DNA from: Micromonospora sp. Llam0
GTDB taxonomy: Bacteria; Actinomycetota; Actinomycetes; Mycobacteriales; Micromonosporaceae
Length of the DNA stretch: 64,000 nt
Assembly (NCBI RefSeq): GCF_003751085.1
Contig: NZ_RJJY01000001.1
Coordinates: 2,294,001-2,358,000, forward strand
Direction: 5' to 3'
Shown piece after piece: positions 53,999-63,464 of the stretch. The notes under the pieces are model-generated. The model was not told the origin of the DNA, did no database searches, and saw only the letters and a program-made list of their open reading frames with translations. Position 1 is the first letter of the stretch; the number at the start of each line of letters is the position of its first letter. The translations under genes and the position numbers were made by a program.

Positions 53999-55836
53999 GC
54001 GGCGTCTCCTTCAGGTACGTCAGCTGCCGGCGTCCCGTCCGCACCGGGCGGCAGGTCGGCGGGTGGTAGGTCGGTGTTCTTCTTGCTGGCGGCGGCTTCG
54101 ATCCGTTCGGCTCGCATCGCGGCACGCTGGTGGTGGTAGCCGAGGACGAACGCGGCTTTCTGCGTCAGCATGGCGGAGCTGGGGATCGACGTGTCGGCAT
54201 CGATCTGCGCGAAGATGTCGTCGAGCCGGTTGGCGTACGCGCCGGCCCAGGCCGGTTTGCCGAGCGGGCCGCGGAGTCGGCGCAGCCAGGCGGTGGCGGA
54301 GCGCCGTCCGTTGACCAGCACCGCCTGCGGGTTGGTGATGGCCCGGCCCATGTAGCGTTCGGCGAAGGTGGTGTTGAGCTGCTGGTTCGCGGCGCGGTAG
54401 ACGGCCTGTTGCAGGTCGTCGAGCACGGCGAAGGCGCGACCGGACAGGTACGCGGGGTCGCGGTTGGCGTCGTTCAACGTCGGGGTCAGCCTTTCTGCGT
54501 GGTACGGAGGAAGCCCGGGGCGGCGTAGGACGGCGAGGCGGATCAGGGCGACCCGGGCGGCGTCGACGCGGCCGTCGGTGCGGATGCGGTCGATGACGTG
54601 GGCGAGGATCTTGGGTGGCAGTGGCGCACCGAAGACCGCTGACCGCCACAGCGCGTGGTAGAGGCCGCCGGGGCGGTCCTCGCCTCGGGCGCCGAGTTTG
54701 ATCCAGCTGCCGGGGCCGCTGCCCCGGCCGGGCTGCCACCGGCCGGCGACCCGGGTGAGCTGGACGAGCTTGACGAGGGTCGGAGCGCCGTCCCAGCCGG
54801 CGATCTTGTGGTCGTCGATCCAGCGACGGAGGTTGGCTTTCACCGCCGGCAGCGGCATTTCGACCCAGTCGCGGACGACGACACGGGCGACGTTGCCGGA
54901 GACGGTGACCGAGCAGAACTTCGACAGCTCGTCGACGGTGGCTTCGGTGCCGCGTGTCGGGCTGACGATCATGTCCAGCGCGGACTTCTCGTCCTCCTGG
55001 TCGAGCGGCCCCATCGGGTCGAACGACGCGCCGCCGATCACCCACCAGGTCAGCCGGGCGTTCTGGCCGGGCAGGCTCGCATGGTGGTCGGTGTCGCTGA
55101 GCAGCACGGTCAGCGACGACATGAACGTCAGTCCACAGGTGACGCAGATCGGGGTGTTGCCGAGGAACTTGGTCAGCTCGTAGCCGTGCACCGCCTCGTT
55201 GACGCTGACCAGCGACGCGCCCTGGGTGGCGCCGGGCAGCAGCCGCTGCGGAATCTGCTGCGGGATGGTCTTGAGCAGGTCGCGCACCTCGCCGCAGACG
55301 AGGCACCGGCCGGCCCGGCCGAGCCCTTTGCGGCCGGCGGCGACGGTCGCCCAGTAGCGACGCGCGCTGTCGTGCTCGAAGGCGAACTCTCCGCCGACCC
55401 GGATTCCGACCATGTCGGCCCGGCCCCACTTGTCCGGCTGCTGCACCTGGTGGTGTTGGCGGCGGCGGTAGAAGGCGGCGACCGCCGGGCCGGGTCCGTC
55501 GGGTTCGGCTTCGGCCCAGTCGCGGATCAGCTCGACGAACGCGTCGTGCTGTTTGCCGATCCGGTCGGCTTTGCCGCCGTCGGCGACCCAGCCGAGCGCG
55601 TACTCGACGTTGTCGACGGCGAGGGTGGGGGCGATCCCGACGGTACGGGTGACGGCCGGCACGCTCCGTTCGATGCCGAACCGGGCGCCGGCGGCGTCGC
55701 TGGCGGTGTCGGTCTGCCCCCGGTAGCCGCCGTCCCGGTCGATGTCGACGATCAGCCGTACGGGTTTGCGGCCGTAGAAGGGCGGGAGCACGTCGTCGCT
55801 GGTGGCGGCGAACTCGACGAGGCGTTGCAGCAGCAT
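53995..55836 (-). CDS. cas8c: Cascade large subunit Cas8c (Csd1)
   Basis: This 613-residue protein begins MLLQRLVEFAATSDDVLPPF and contains the two CxxC pairs usual in Csd1 (GRCLVCGEV and PICVTCGLTF), then ARLTWWVIGGASFDP. Cas8c recognises the PAM and in type I-C an internal start can make a Cas11 small subunit; this was not looked for in detail. The C-terminal 45 residues are Ala/Pro-rich. Start overlaps the cas5 stop by one base (TGATG). Confidence 0.95.
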   Translation of the reverse strand: MLLQRLVEFAATSDDVLPPFYGRKPVRLIVDIDRDGGYRGQTDTASDAAGARFGIERSVPAVTRTVGIAPTLAVDNVEYALGWVADGGKADRIGKQHDAFVELIRDWAEAEPDGPGPAVAAFYRRRQHHQVQQPDKWGRADMVGIRVGGEFAFEHDSARRYWATVAAGRKGLGRAGRCLVCGEVRDLLKTIPQQIPQRLLPGATQGASLVSVNEAVHGYELTKFLGNTPICVTCGLTFMSSLTVLLSDTDHHASLPGQNARLTWWVIGGASFDPMGPLDQEDEKSALDMIVSPTRGTEATVDELSKFCSVTVSGNVARVVVRDWVEMPLPAVKANLRRWIDDHKIAGWDGAPTLVKLVQLTRVAGRWQPGRGSGPGSWIKLGARGEDRPGGLYHALWRSAVFGAPLPPKILAHVIDRIRTDGRVDAARVALIRLAVLRRPGLPPYHAERLTPTLNDANRDPAYLSGRAFAVLDDLQQAVYRAANQQLNTTFAERYMGRAITNPQAVLVNGRRSATAWLRRLRGPLGKPAWAGAYANRLDDIFAQIDADTSIPSSAMLTQKAAFVLGYHHQRAAMRAERIEAAASKKNTDLPPADLPPGADGTPAADVPEGDAA

Positions 55837-56537
55837 CAGGCGGCTCCGCCAGCGGACGGCAGCGCCATTTCCATACCGCGCGGTGGCACGTGCAGGACGC
55901 CTTCGACGACGCGGGCGGCGAACCATTCCATCCGGGGCTGGCCTCTTCCGTCGCGGTGGATGGTGTGCAGCATGATGCCGACTTCTTCGTTGACGCTGGT
56001 GTCGCGCGGGGTGTCGTCGGGCCAGCTGAAGTCGGCGCTGAATTCACGCGTACCGAGGTAGGGCTGTTGGAAGCAGGCTCCTCGGCGGACCCGGCGGCGC
56101 AGCTGGTCGCGGTAGGCGGCGGCGGGTTTGTCGGCGTGGGCGGCCGGCACCAGGTGGGCGTGGATGCGGTAGGCGACGTCGCGCAGGCAGACGGCGTTGC
56201 GTTGGTCGCGGTGGGCGACGGTGTCGACTCGGCGTTTGCCGCGGATGGCGTCGGCGAGCGGGGCGACGTCGGTGGTTTCGTTGCGGCGGATGGTGAACTG
56301 CTTGATCGGTTTCAGCACTTCGATGGCGACGATCTCGTAGCGGATCTCCGGCTTCCAGTAGATCGCTTCGAGGACGCCGACGGCCGCCGTGGGGGTCATC
56401 ACCGGGTACGTGACCCGTTCGACTTTCAGCTCGGGGCGGGAGAACAGGGCGGCGTCGCCGCTGACCTGGACGGCGATCGGCAGGTCGCCGTCCTTGCTGC
56501 GGCGCAGGGCCAGCCCGTTGACGACTTCCGTGGTCAC
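55836..56537 (-). CDS. cas5: Cas5c crRNA-processing endonuclease
   Basis: This 233-residue RAMP protein begins TTEVVNGLALRRSKDGDLPI and has AVGVLEAIYWKPEIRYEIVA, FTIRRNE and CFQQPYLGTREFSADF, typical of type I-C Cas5, which in this subtype replaces Cas6 and cuts the pre-crRNA. GTG start overlaps the cas3 stop (GTGA). Confidence 0.95.
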   Translation of the reverse strand: MTTEVVNGLALRRSKDGDLPIAVQVSGDAALFSRPELKVERVTYPVMTPTAAVGVLEAIYWKPEIRYEIVAIEVLKPIKQFTIRRNETTDVAPLADAIRGKRRVDTVAHRDQRNAVCLRDVAYRIHAHLVPAAHADKPAAAYRDQLRRRVRRGACFQQPYLGTREFSADFSWPDDTPRDTSVNEEVGIMLHTIHRDGRGQPRMEWFAARVVEGVLHVPPRGMEMALPSAGGAA

Positions 56538-58843
56538 AGGATGAAGTCCTCCAGTTTCGGGTCGAAGATCATGCCGGTGTGCGGGTCGTAGTCGCCGCGC
56601 CATTCGACGAGCGCGCCGACGCGGACGTCCGAGCCGAGGATCGGTTGCATCAGGGCCCGCACTCCGGCGTCGCGCTGGGGCACGCCGGGGTGGACGGTGG
56701 TGGTGTAGGGCTGCAGCCGGCGCAGGTCGCGCATGTCGGGTACGGGCGCGGTACGTACCCGCTGGACGAGTTCTTCGACTTCGGCGCGTTCGTCGGGCGT
56801 GCCGGCGCCTTGCGGGGTGACCACCGAGATGCTGTCGGCGCTGATGATGCGGAAGGCGCGCTTGTGGTCGCGGTGTCCGCTGTCGTCGAGCGGACCGTCG
56901 GTGACGGTCTCATACGCCCAGTCGGCCCGGGATCGCTGGATCTGCTGGCCGACGTGCTGCGGGTCGTTGAGGTTGAGCGTGCTGTAGACGGAGCGGTAGT
57001 AGGCGGCGAGTGCGTCAGGGTCGTCGGGGTCGGCGCGGCCGGGTCCGAAGTGGGTGGTCGCGGCTCCGACGAGCCGTTTGTACGTCTCCGGGGCGCTGCC
57101 GTCGGCGGGCGCGAAGATGACGACGCGGCCGTGGTCGAGTCGTCCTTCTCGGTTGGCCCGGCCGGCGGCCTGTAGCAGCGAGTCGGCGGGGGCCATCGCC
57201 CGGTAGACGGTCGGGAAGTCGACGTCGACGCCGGCTTCGATGAGCTGGGTGGAGACCAGCAGGACCGGTTCGTCGTTCGTCAGCCGGTGACGGACGTCTT
57301 CGAGTACGCGCTGCCGGTGCGCCGGGCACATCCGGGTGGACAGGTGCCGGGCGTGGTCGAGGTCGCCGCCGTCGCGCCAGGTGTCGAAGACGGCCTGGGC
57401 GTTGGCGGTGGTGTTGACGACGACCATCGCGGCGGGCGGGCTGCCGGCGGAGGTGGTGATGTCGGCGGCGGCCTGGTCGGCGATGTCGGCGAGGGTCGGG
57501 GCGGGGTCGAGCTGCCATTCGTAGCGGACCCGTTTGAGCTGGTTGGCGACGGCGGGTACGTCGGTCAGCACGTCGGTGTAGTCGACGCCGTCCAGGGTCG
57601 GCAGCGACCAGAACTCGGGCTGGGTGGCCGAGGAGAGCAGCACAGTGGTGCCGAAGTGCCGCACCAGCAGCCGCAGCCCGTCGAGGATCGGGACGAGCAT
57701 GTCGTGTGGCAGGGCCTGCACCTCGTCGAGGACGATGACCGATCCGGCGAGCCGGTGTACCCGGCGCATCGCGGACGGCCGGCGGCCGAACAGCGACTCG
57801 AAGAGGCGGACGAAGGTGGTCACGACGAACGGTGCGTCCCAGTTCTCGGCGGCGAGTCGGCCCCACCGGCCGGTGGCGGCGTCGTCGAAGTTGACCTGGC
57901 TGTGGTGTTCCAGGACGACCGGCTCGGCGCCGGGCTCGTCGAGCATGCCACGGTAGACGGCGGCGTTCTGCCCAGTGATGGTCAGAAACGGGACAGCGAC
58001 GATGACGCGACGTTGCTGGTGCTTCTCGGCGTGCCGCAGCGCGAACCCGGCGGCGCAGAGCGTCTTGCCGGCCCCGGTCGGCGCGGGCAGCCGGTAGATC
58101 CCCGGCGGTTGGTCGGCGAAGCTTACGCACTGGGCGTAGACCTGCTCGCGCAGGTCGTCCACCGGGGACGGCTTGCCTGCGGCGAGCATGGTGGCTCGGC
58201 GTTGCTCCAGCATGGCGGCGCGGCGCTGCTCGAACAGCTTGTACAGGTGGCCGAAGTCGGCATCGGCGCGGACCCGGGGCGCGGCCAGGCCGTCGAAGTG
58301 CGCGCCGGTGTCGAGACCGTCGGCGTCGACCAGAGCGCTGTAGCACAGCCGCAGCGCCATCTCCCCCACGAGCCGGTCCTGCGGCCACGTATCGGGGATG
58401 GTGTGCCGCAGGTCGGCTGGCAGGTCGGGCAGCAGTCGGGGCAGCTCGGCCTCAGCGGAGGCGACGTCCTGCGCCCGGCTGAATCCCTGCTTGAGGGCCT
58501 TCCCCAACGAGCTGGTGTCGATCAACCCGCCGCGATGGCCGAAGATCGCCCCTGAATAGCCGCCGAGCCCGCGCTCATGCGCGATCCGAGTCCCCAACGA
58601 CTTGTGATCGATGCCGACCGGCCGACCGGAGTCGGCGACCTTCGTCAATTTATCCTGCCAGGCGCAGGACGCTTTCCCGACGTCATGGAGTGCGCCCAGC
58701 CAGTACGCCAACTCGCCACCACCGAACGGCGACGCGAAACGCCTGGCCAGCTCGGCGGTCCCCCGCAAATGATCTTCAAGTCGATGCCAGCGACCGCTGT
58801 TCCTACCCGGACTGTGCGCCCACAGCGACCGCTCCCCTGACAC
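56534..58843 (-). CDS. cas3: Cas3 HD nuclease / helicase
   Basis: This 769-residue effector has an N-terminal HD nuclease (LEDHLRGTAELA with YWLGALHDVGKASCAWQ) and an SF2 helicase: Walker A APTGAGKTLC, DEVQ box VIVLDEVQALP, motif III LLSSATQPEF and motif VI LLQAAGRANREG. It unwinds and degrades target DNA once Cascade has bound. The frame is open to a TTG at 58915, but the GTG at 58843 gives the family N-terminus (LWAHSPGRNSGRWHRLEDHL) and has GAGGA six bases upstream. It leads the cas operon. Confidence 0.94.
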   Translation of the reverse strand: MSGERSLWAHSPGRNSGRWHRLEDHLRGTAELARRFASPFGGGELAYWLGALHDVGKASCAWQDKLTKVADSGRPVGIDHKSLGTRIAHERGLGGYSGAIFGHRGGLIDTSSLGKALKQGFSRAQDVASAEAELPRLLPDLPADLRHTIPDTWPQDRLVGEMALRLCYSALVDADGLDTGAHFDGLAAPRVRADADFGHLYKLFEQRRAAMLEQRRATMLAAGKPSPVDDLREQVYAQCVSFADQPPGIYRLPAPTGAGKTLCAAGFALRHAEKHQQRRVIVAVPFLTITGQNAAVYRGMLDEPGAEPVVLEHHSQVNFDDAATGRWGRLAAENWDAPFVVTTFVRLFESLFGRRPSAMRRVHRLAGSVIVLDEVQALPHDMLVPILDGLRLLVRHFGTTVLLSSATQPEFWSLPTLDGVDYTDVLTDVPAVANQLKRVRYEWQLDPAPTLADIADQAAADITTSAGSPPAAMVVVNTTANAQAVFDTWRDGGDLDHARHLSTRMCPAHRQRVLEDVRHRLTNDEPVLLVSTQLIEAGVDVDFPTVYRAMAPADSLLQAAGRANREGRLDHGRVVIFAPADGSAPETYKRLVGAATTHFGPGRADPDDPDALAAYYRSVYSTLNLNDPQHVGQQIQRSRADWAYETVTDGPLDDSGHRDHKRAFRIISADSISVVTPQGAGTPDERAEVEELVQRVRTAPVPDMRDLRRLQPYTTTVHPGVPQRDAGVRALMQPILGSDVRVGALVEWRGDYDPHTGMIFDPKLEDFIL

Positions 58844-58941
58844 GAAAAATCCTCGCAGCTTCCAATTAGAACTGTTGGACCCGCCAATCCAGCCATCAAT
58901 GAGGCGCACCGTCAAGACCCGGAACGGCCGAACTTCGGTCG

Positions 58942-58975
58942 GCCCGTAGGCCGAGCCGTGACTCGACCTACGGGC
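58942..58975. terminator. hairpin upstream of cas3
   Basis: GCCCGTAGG (58942-58950) and CCTACGGGC (58967-58975) pair perfectly, with CGAG/CTCG inside. It stands in the 422 bases between cas3 and the small membrane gene, which otherwise hold promoters and two further hairpins. It could end incoming transcription or be part of the cas promoter. Confidence 0.45.
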
Positions 58976-59153
58976 ACATCGCTACGCACGGATCCGAGAA
59001 CACGTCAACGTTTCGACCCTCAGCACCAAGTGCCGCAGGCACCCTCAGGCGCTCGCAGCAGTCTACCCGATCTGGCTTCGTTGAAGTGTTTCTGACCCTT
59101 GTGTAGCCTGCAGTGTCGATCTTGAAGGCCTTGTGTTAGCGTTCCGTGCTCCA

Positions 59154-59223
59154 GGTCCGATGTAGCTCCAGCATCGGACCCTCGAAGTATGGGGTGGCCC
59201 GCTGTTCGCAGCAGCGGGCCACC
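59154..59223 (+). promoter_or_regulatory. two tandem hairpins in front of a small membrane gene
   Basis: Hairpin 1: GGTCCGATG (59154-59162) with CATCGGACC (59172-59180), loop 9. Hairpin 2: GGTGGCCCGCTG (59193-59204) with CAGCGGGCCACC (59212-59223), loop 7. Both stems are perfect. They end 42 bases before the GTG at 59266, so they are probably in its mRNA leader. Confidence 0.55.
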
Positions 59224-59265
59224 GAGGCCAACTTGTCGTACCCAACGAACGAAGGAGGCGCACGA

Positions 59266-59463
59266 GTGACACTACCAGCAGGGAGAAGGTCGACCAGTCC
59301 GCAACAACAGCCCACAGATCCTCGACTTCCGGTGAGGTGGGCGGTGATCCTCGGCGGTGGCGCGATGGTCGGTTTGTTCGTCGCACGCACGGAAGGCCCA
59401 GCGAGTGGCGTCATGGCCTTCATGATCGCTGTCGGCCTGCTGTACGCGATCTTGCGGCCATAG
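59266..59463 (+). CDS. small two-helix membrane protein
   Basis: This 65-residue protein has a polar N-terminus (MTLPAGRRSTSPQQQ) and two hydrophobic helices (WAVILGGGAMVGLFVA and GVMAFMIAVGLLYAIL). The GTG start has a clear GAAGGAGG ribosome site seven bases upstream, which decides between it and a longer frame. The function is unknown; its neighbours are a CRISPR-Cas locus and the DUF2520 gene. Confidence 0.7.
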   Translation: MTLPAGRRSTSPQQQPTDPRLPVRWAVILGGGAMVGLFVARTEGPASGVMAFMIAVGLLYAILRP

Positions 59464-59630
59464 GGTCGACCGGCGGTGCGGGATGGATCTTCGTCGTTCC
59501 GCACCGCCGGCACCTGATCCGAGCGCCCCACCTGCGGTCGCTGACGTACCCCACCGACGTCCGGTACGGTGTTGCCGAATGTAATTCGGGGGCTACTCGC
59601 CGCCGATCATGAACTCGGTCGAAGCGAGGG

Positions 59631-60542
59631 ATGCCAGTGCCGACGATGATGGACCGGCCAGTCGGTGTCATCGGTGCCGGTCGGGTCGGCACCGCTCTCG
59701 GGCTGGCGCTGGTCCGCGCCGGATACGAGCTCGTCGGGGTCACCGCGAGGTCCGAGGCGTCCCGCCAGCGAGCCGCCGACGTCCTTCCTGGCACCCCGCT
59801 GCTGGACGTGCCCACGCTCGCCAAGAGCGCCCGCATTCTCCTGCTCTCCGTCACCGACGACGCCATCGGATCGGTCGCCGCCGAGTTGGCGGATGGCGGT
59901 CTGCTCCAACCGGGGCAGATCGTGCTGCATGTCAGCGGTGCGTGCGGTCTGGCGGTTCTCGCACCGGCGACCGAGGCCGGTGCCGTACCGCTCGCCGTCC
60001 ACCCGGCGATGACCTTTCCGGGCCTCCCGACCGATGCCGACAATCTGGCCGGTCTGGCTTACGCGGTCACCACCCGACCGCATGACCGGCCACTCGCCGA
60101 GGAACTAGTGCGCGACCTCGGTGGCGTTCCGGTGTGGATCGCCGACGAGGACCGCACCCTCTACCACGCCGCGCTGGTCTTCGGCGCGAACAACCTCATC
60201 ACCCTGCTGGCCGCCGCGATGGAGGCACTGATGACTGCCGGCGTGCCGGAGCCCGGATTCGTGCTGGCCCCGCTGGTGCGTGCCTCGATGGAGAACGCCC
60301 TGCGTCATGGGGACCACGCGTTGACCGGGCCGGTACGCCGTGCAGACGTCGGGACGATCGAGGCTCACCTGCGGGCACTGCGCGATCGTGCACCCCACCT
60401 GCTGCCGGCCTATCTCGATTTCGGGCTCAACACCGCGCGTCGATCCCGGCGGGCCGCGCTGAACGAGGCGGGCCGGCTCGACGAGGTCATCGCGTTACTG
60501 GAAGCAAGATCGGCCGAGGCCCGCGACAACACCGACCGGTGA
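59631..60542 (+). CDS. Rossmann-like / DUF2520 domain protein
   Basis: This 303-residue protein has an NAD(P)-binding start (VGVIGAGRVGTALGLALVRA), the block LLLSVTDDAIGSVAAEL and LHVSGACG...AVHPAMTF, then a helical DUF2520 domain (YHAALVFGANNLITLLAAAM). The layout resembles ketopantoate- or pyrroline-reductase-like enzymes; the substrate is not known. ATG at 59631 is used, but GTG at 59637 or the ATG pair at 59646 fit the GCGAGGG ribosome site better. Confidence 0.88.
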   Translation: MPVPTMMDRPVGVIGAGRVGTALGLALVRAGYELVGVTARSEASRQRAADVLPGTPLLDVPTLAKSARILLLSVTDDAIGSVAAELADGGLLQPGQIVLHVSGACGLAVLAPATEAGAVPLAVHPAMTFPGLPTDADNLAGLAYAVTTRPHDRPLAEELVRDLGGVPVWIADEDRTLYHAALVFGANNLITLLAAAMEALMTAGVPEPGFVLAPLVRASMENALRHGDHALTGPVRRADVGTIEAHLRALRDRAPHLLPAYLDFGLNTARRSRRAALNEAGRLDEVIALLEARSAEARDNTDR

Positions 60543-60567
60543 ACGGCCCGCTGCGGTGGGCGGCACG

Positions 60568-63045
60568 ATGAGACGTCGTCGTTGGAGCGTCCGCCCGGGG
60601 CGGCGGCTCGATCCGCAGTTGTCGGCATCCGGGATCGTCTGCGTCGCGGCCGCGATCGCAGCCGGCGGGGTGGAGATGCTCGGCGTCCGCATCCCGGTTG
60701 TCGACTCGCCGGTACGCCAGTTGCTGCTCGCGGGGTTGGGGCTCGCGCTCGTAGCGGCGTCGGTGTTCGTGACGACACGCGACATTGCAGCGGAGGAGAT
60801 GACGATGGCGACCGACCGGGTACCGCTTCCGCCCAGCACCCCACGACCGAAGCTCACCCCTCGGTTCACTGGCCGGGTCGGGCTTCTCACCGAGGCGCAC
60901 GAGTCGCTGACCGAGCAGCGACGGTTGGCCCTCGCAGGGCTTGGCGGGGTCGGCAAGACCCAACTCGCCCTCGCGTACGTGGAGAACTACCGGTCCGAGT
61001 ACCCGGTCGTCTGGTGGCTACGGGCGGAGAACCGTCTCACCCTCGACGACGACTTTCTCGGGCTGGCCGGCGCGCACGGACTGCCCGTCGATCCGGCGAG
61101 TCCGCAACCTCAGCAGATCGACGTCATCCGACACTGGTTGGAGGAGCGCGACAACTGGCTGCTGGTCTTCGACAATGCCGAAGCAGAGGACCTGGTCGAC
61201 GACTACCTGCCGCAGCGGCGATCCGGGCACGTTCTCGTGACCACGAGGAACCAGCACTGGCGCAACGCCGCCGTCATCATCGTGCCGCCGTGGAAGCGGT
61301 CGGAGTCCATCGCGTTTCTGGCGCCGCCGGCCAGCCAGCGCAACGACGCCGACGCGCTCGCCGCCTTCCTCGGCGATCTGCCGTTGGCCCTTGACCAGGC
61401 GTCGTCGTACATGCAGGAGACCTCGACGTCGATCCGTGACTACCTGGATCTGCTGCGGTCGCGCACCGCCGACGTACTGGCTCTCGGCTCCCTGTCGAAC
61501 TATCCGCGCACGGTGGCGTCCACCTGGCTGACGGCGGTGGCGACGATCCGCAAGGAGCTGCCGATCGCGCAGGAGCTGCTGAACCTCTGCGCTTTCCTGA
61601 GCCCGGAGGGAATCCCGCACACCATGCTGCGGTCGTGGTCGCCGGAGCATCCACGCCGGCTGCGTCCCCTGCATGACGACCGGATCGTCTACAACCAGGC
61701 GGTCAGCATCCTCAGCCGGTACTCGCTGCTGCAGGCAAGCCCGGACGGCCTGACCGTACACCGGCTGGTGCAGACGTTGGCCCGGCAGTCGCTGACTGCC
61801 GCTGACCGTCGGCGCTGCGCGGGCATCGCAGCGATCTATGCCGAACACGCGCTGCCGCTCGATGTCACGGCAGCCGACAACTGGCCGGTCAGCGACACTG
61901 TCGTCCCGCACGCGCTCGCCGCCGCCAGACACGCCGCCGAGCACAACGTCGCGCTCCGCCAGGTGGTCTCGCTGTACGCCCGGGTCGGCGAGTATCTCCG
62001 AATCCAGGGGCAGTACGCGCAGGCCCTCGGCGTCTTGGGCGCGGCCACGGACATTCTGCGCCGGCCGCACGACTTCACCACCCCCGACCTGCCGGAGATC
62101 CTGACCCGCACCGGAATGGCGCTGCGGGCGAGCGGACGACTTCCGGAAGCTTTCGCCGCGCTCGAAGAAGCGATCCAGTTGGGGCAAGCCAACCTCGGCC
62201 AGGATCATCCCCGGTTGGCGGTCACCCTCAACGCCGCCGGTACGGTCCTGCGGGGTCTAGGTTCGCTTGGCAAGGCGCGGGACTACCACCTCCGAGCGCT
62301 GACGATCCTGGAGCGCGCGCTCGGTGGGGATCACCCCGCCTGCGCGACGACGCTGAACAACCTCGGCAACGTGGAACGGCAGGCCGGCGACGCCGACGGC
62401 GCAGTTCGAGCGCACGAGCGCGCTGTCGACATCCGGCGGGCCCATTTCGGGGTCAGCCACCCCGATGTCGCCACCTCGCTGAACAACCTGTCGAACGCGT
62501 ACGCCGACGCAGGAAACTTCGCTGCTGCCCGCCGCTGCGCCGAACAGGCAGTCGAGATCGACACCGAGACTCTGGGCACCCGGCATCCTGCCCTGGCCGC
62601 CGACCTGATCAACCACGGTGTGATCCTGCACGAACTGGGCAGGTCAGAGGAGGCGAGCCAGGTGCTGGAGCAGTCACTCGGCATCTACGAAAAGGCGTTC
62701 GGTGCCGCCCACCCCGACGTTGCCGTGATCCTCAACGACCTCGCCGCCGTCCGCCAGGCGTTGGGCGAGCCGGAACAGGCAAACGATCTACTCGCCCGCG
62801 CGGCTTCCATCCTGGATACGGGGACCGACACCGATCCCAACCTCGCTGCAGTGCTACACAACCTGAGCAGAGCATGCGCAGCGGCCGGCGACAGCGCCGG
62901 CGCTCAGGATGCCCTCCGACGCAGCCAGGTCATCCGAGCCGAGCCGGCGGTCACCGACCCACCTGCCGGAGCCGGAGTGATCGACGCGTCCTGGCTGCTG
63001 CGGCTGGACAAGGATGTCGCCACCGCCGAGTTCGACCTGGAGTAG
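60568..63045 (+). CDS. membrane-anchored NB-ARC / TPR protein
   Basis: This 825-residue protein begins with two hydrophobic helices (SGIVCVAAAIAAGGVEML and LLLAGLGLALVAASVFV), then a NB-ARC NTPase with P-loop LAGLGGVGKTQLAL near residue 124, Walker B WLLVFDNAEAEDLV and LGDLPLALDQAS, a winged helix, and kinesin-light-chain-type TPRs (LGQDHPRLAVTLN, LGGDHPACATTLN, FGVSHPDVATSLN, LGTRHPALAADLI, FGAAHPDVAVILN). The TPR part resembles that of the FxsT-like protein at 30715-34644. It lacks a visible effector domain. Its position between two CRISPR arrays suggests a defence role. Confidence 0.85.
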   Translation: MRRRRWSVRPGRRLDPQLSASGIVCVAAAIAAGGVEMLGVRIPVVDSPVRQLLLAGLGLALVAASVFVTTRDIAAEEMTMATDRVPLPPSTPRPKLTPRFTGRVGLLTEAHESLTEQRRLALAGLGGVGKTQLALAYVENYRSEYPVVWWLRAENRLTLDDDFLGLAGAHGLPVDPASPQPQQIDVIRHWLEERDNWLLVFDNAEAEDLVDDYLPQRRSGHVLVTTRNQHWRNAAVIIVPPWKRSESIAFLAPPASQRNDADALAAFLGDLPLALDQASSYMQETSTSIRDYLDLLRSRTADVLALGSLSNYPRTVASTWLTAVATIRKELPIAQELLNLCAFLSPEGIPHTMLRSWSPEHPRRLRPLHDDRIVYNQAVSILSRYSLLQASPDGLTVHRLVQTLARQSLTAADRRRCAGIAAIYAEHALPLDVTAADNWPVSDTVVPHALAAARHAAEHNVALRQVVSLYARVGEYLRIQGQYAQALGVLGAATDILRRPHDFTTPDLPEILTRTGMALRASGRLPEAFAALEEAIQLGQANLGQDHPRLAVTLNAAGTVLRGLGSLGKARDYHLRALTILERALGGDHPACATTLNNLGNVERQAGDADGAVRAHERAVDIRRAHFGVSHPDVATSLNNLSNAYADAGNFAAARRCAEQAVEIDTETLGTRHPALAADLINHGVILHELGRSEEASQVLEQSLGIYEKAFGAAHPDVAVILNDLAAVRQALGEPEQANDLLARAASILDTGTDTDPNLAAVLHNLSRACAAAGDSAGAQDALRRSQVIRAEPAVTDPPAGAGVIDASWLLRLDKDVATAEFDLE

Positions 63046-63059
63046 ACCCGCCGGACGCC

Positions 63060-63446
63060 ATGCTCTCGCCGGAACCAGCCAGCAGGATGAGCCCCACGAG
63101 CTATGAGGAACTGCGTCGGCGGGTGGCTGATGAGGGCGGGGTCCTCGGTACGACTGCACAGGTGCTGCGGGACATCGAGGGCGCTGGGCGACTCGGCTCG
63201 ACCGTACGTGCCGAGATCAGTCAGAAGCTTGAAGCGTACGGACTGCGGCATCTTCCGGCTGATCTGCCCCAATACCAGGAGCAGGAGGTGGTCGTGTACC
63301 TGGCCTCTGGTCCTATAGCTGCCGTAGTCAACGCGGTTCTCAACCCCAGCAGGAGCACGGCCAAGGTGTTGCGCCAGCTTGCCGACAACAACGCGCAGGA
63401 GACGCTGGACAAGATCCGCCAGCTCGTCGGTCCACCGACCGAATAG
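63060..63446 (+). CDS. small hypothetical protein beside the second CRISPR array
   Basis: This 128-residue protein (YEELRRRVADEGGVLGTTAQ, VLRDIEGAGRLGSTVRAEIS, QYQEQEVVVYLASGPIAAVV) is helical then beta, without membrane segments. I recall no name for the family. It lies 14 bases after the NB-ARC gene and its stop is only 18 bases from the first CRISPR repeat. The second ATG at 63087 is an alternative start. Confidence 0.7.
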   Translation: MLSPEPASRMSPTSYEELRRRVADEGGVLGTTAQVLRDIEGAGRLGSTVRAEISQKLEAYGLRHLPADLPQYQEQEVVVYLASGPIAAVVNAVLNPSRSTAKVLRQLADNNAQETLDKIRQLVGPPTE

Positions 63447-63464
63447 TCGACGGACACGTCCGGC

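Noticed and set aside
54020..56047. A 675-residue minus-strand frame over cas8c
   Set aside because: Arg/Pro/His-rich shadow in another frame of cas8c, which has the Csd1 motifs.
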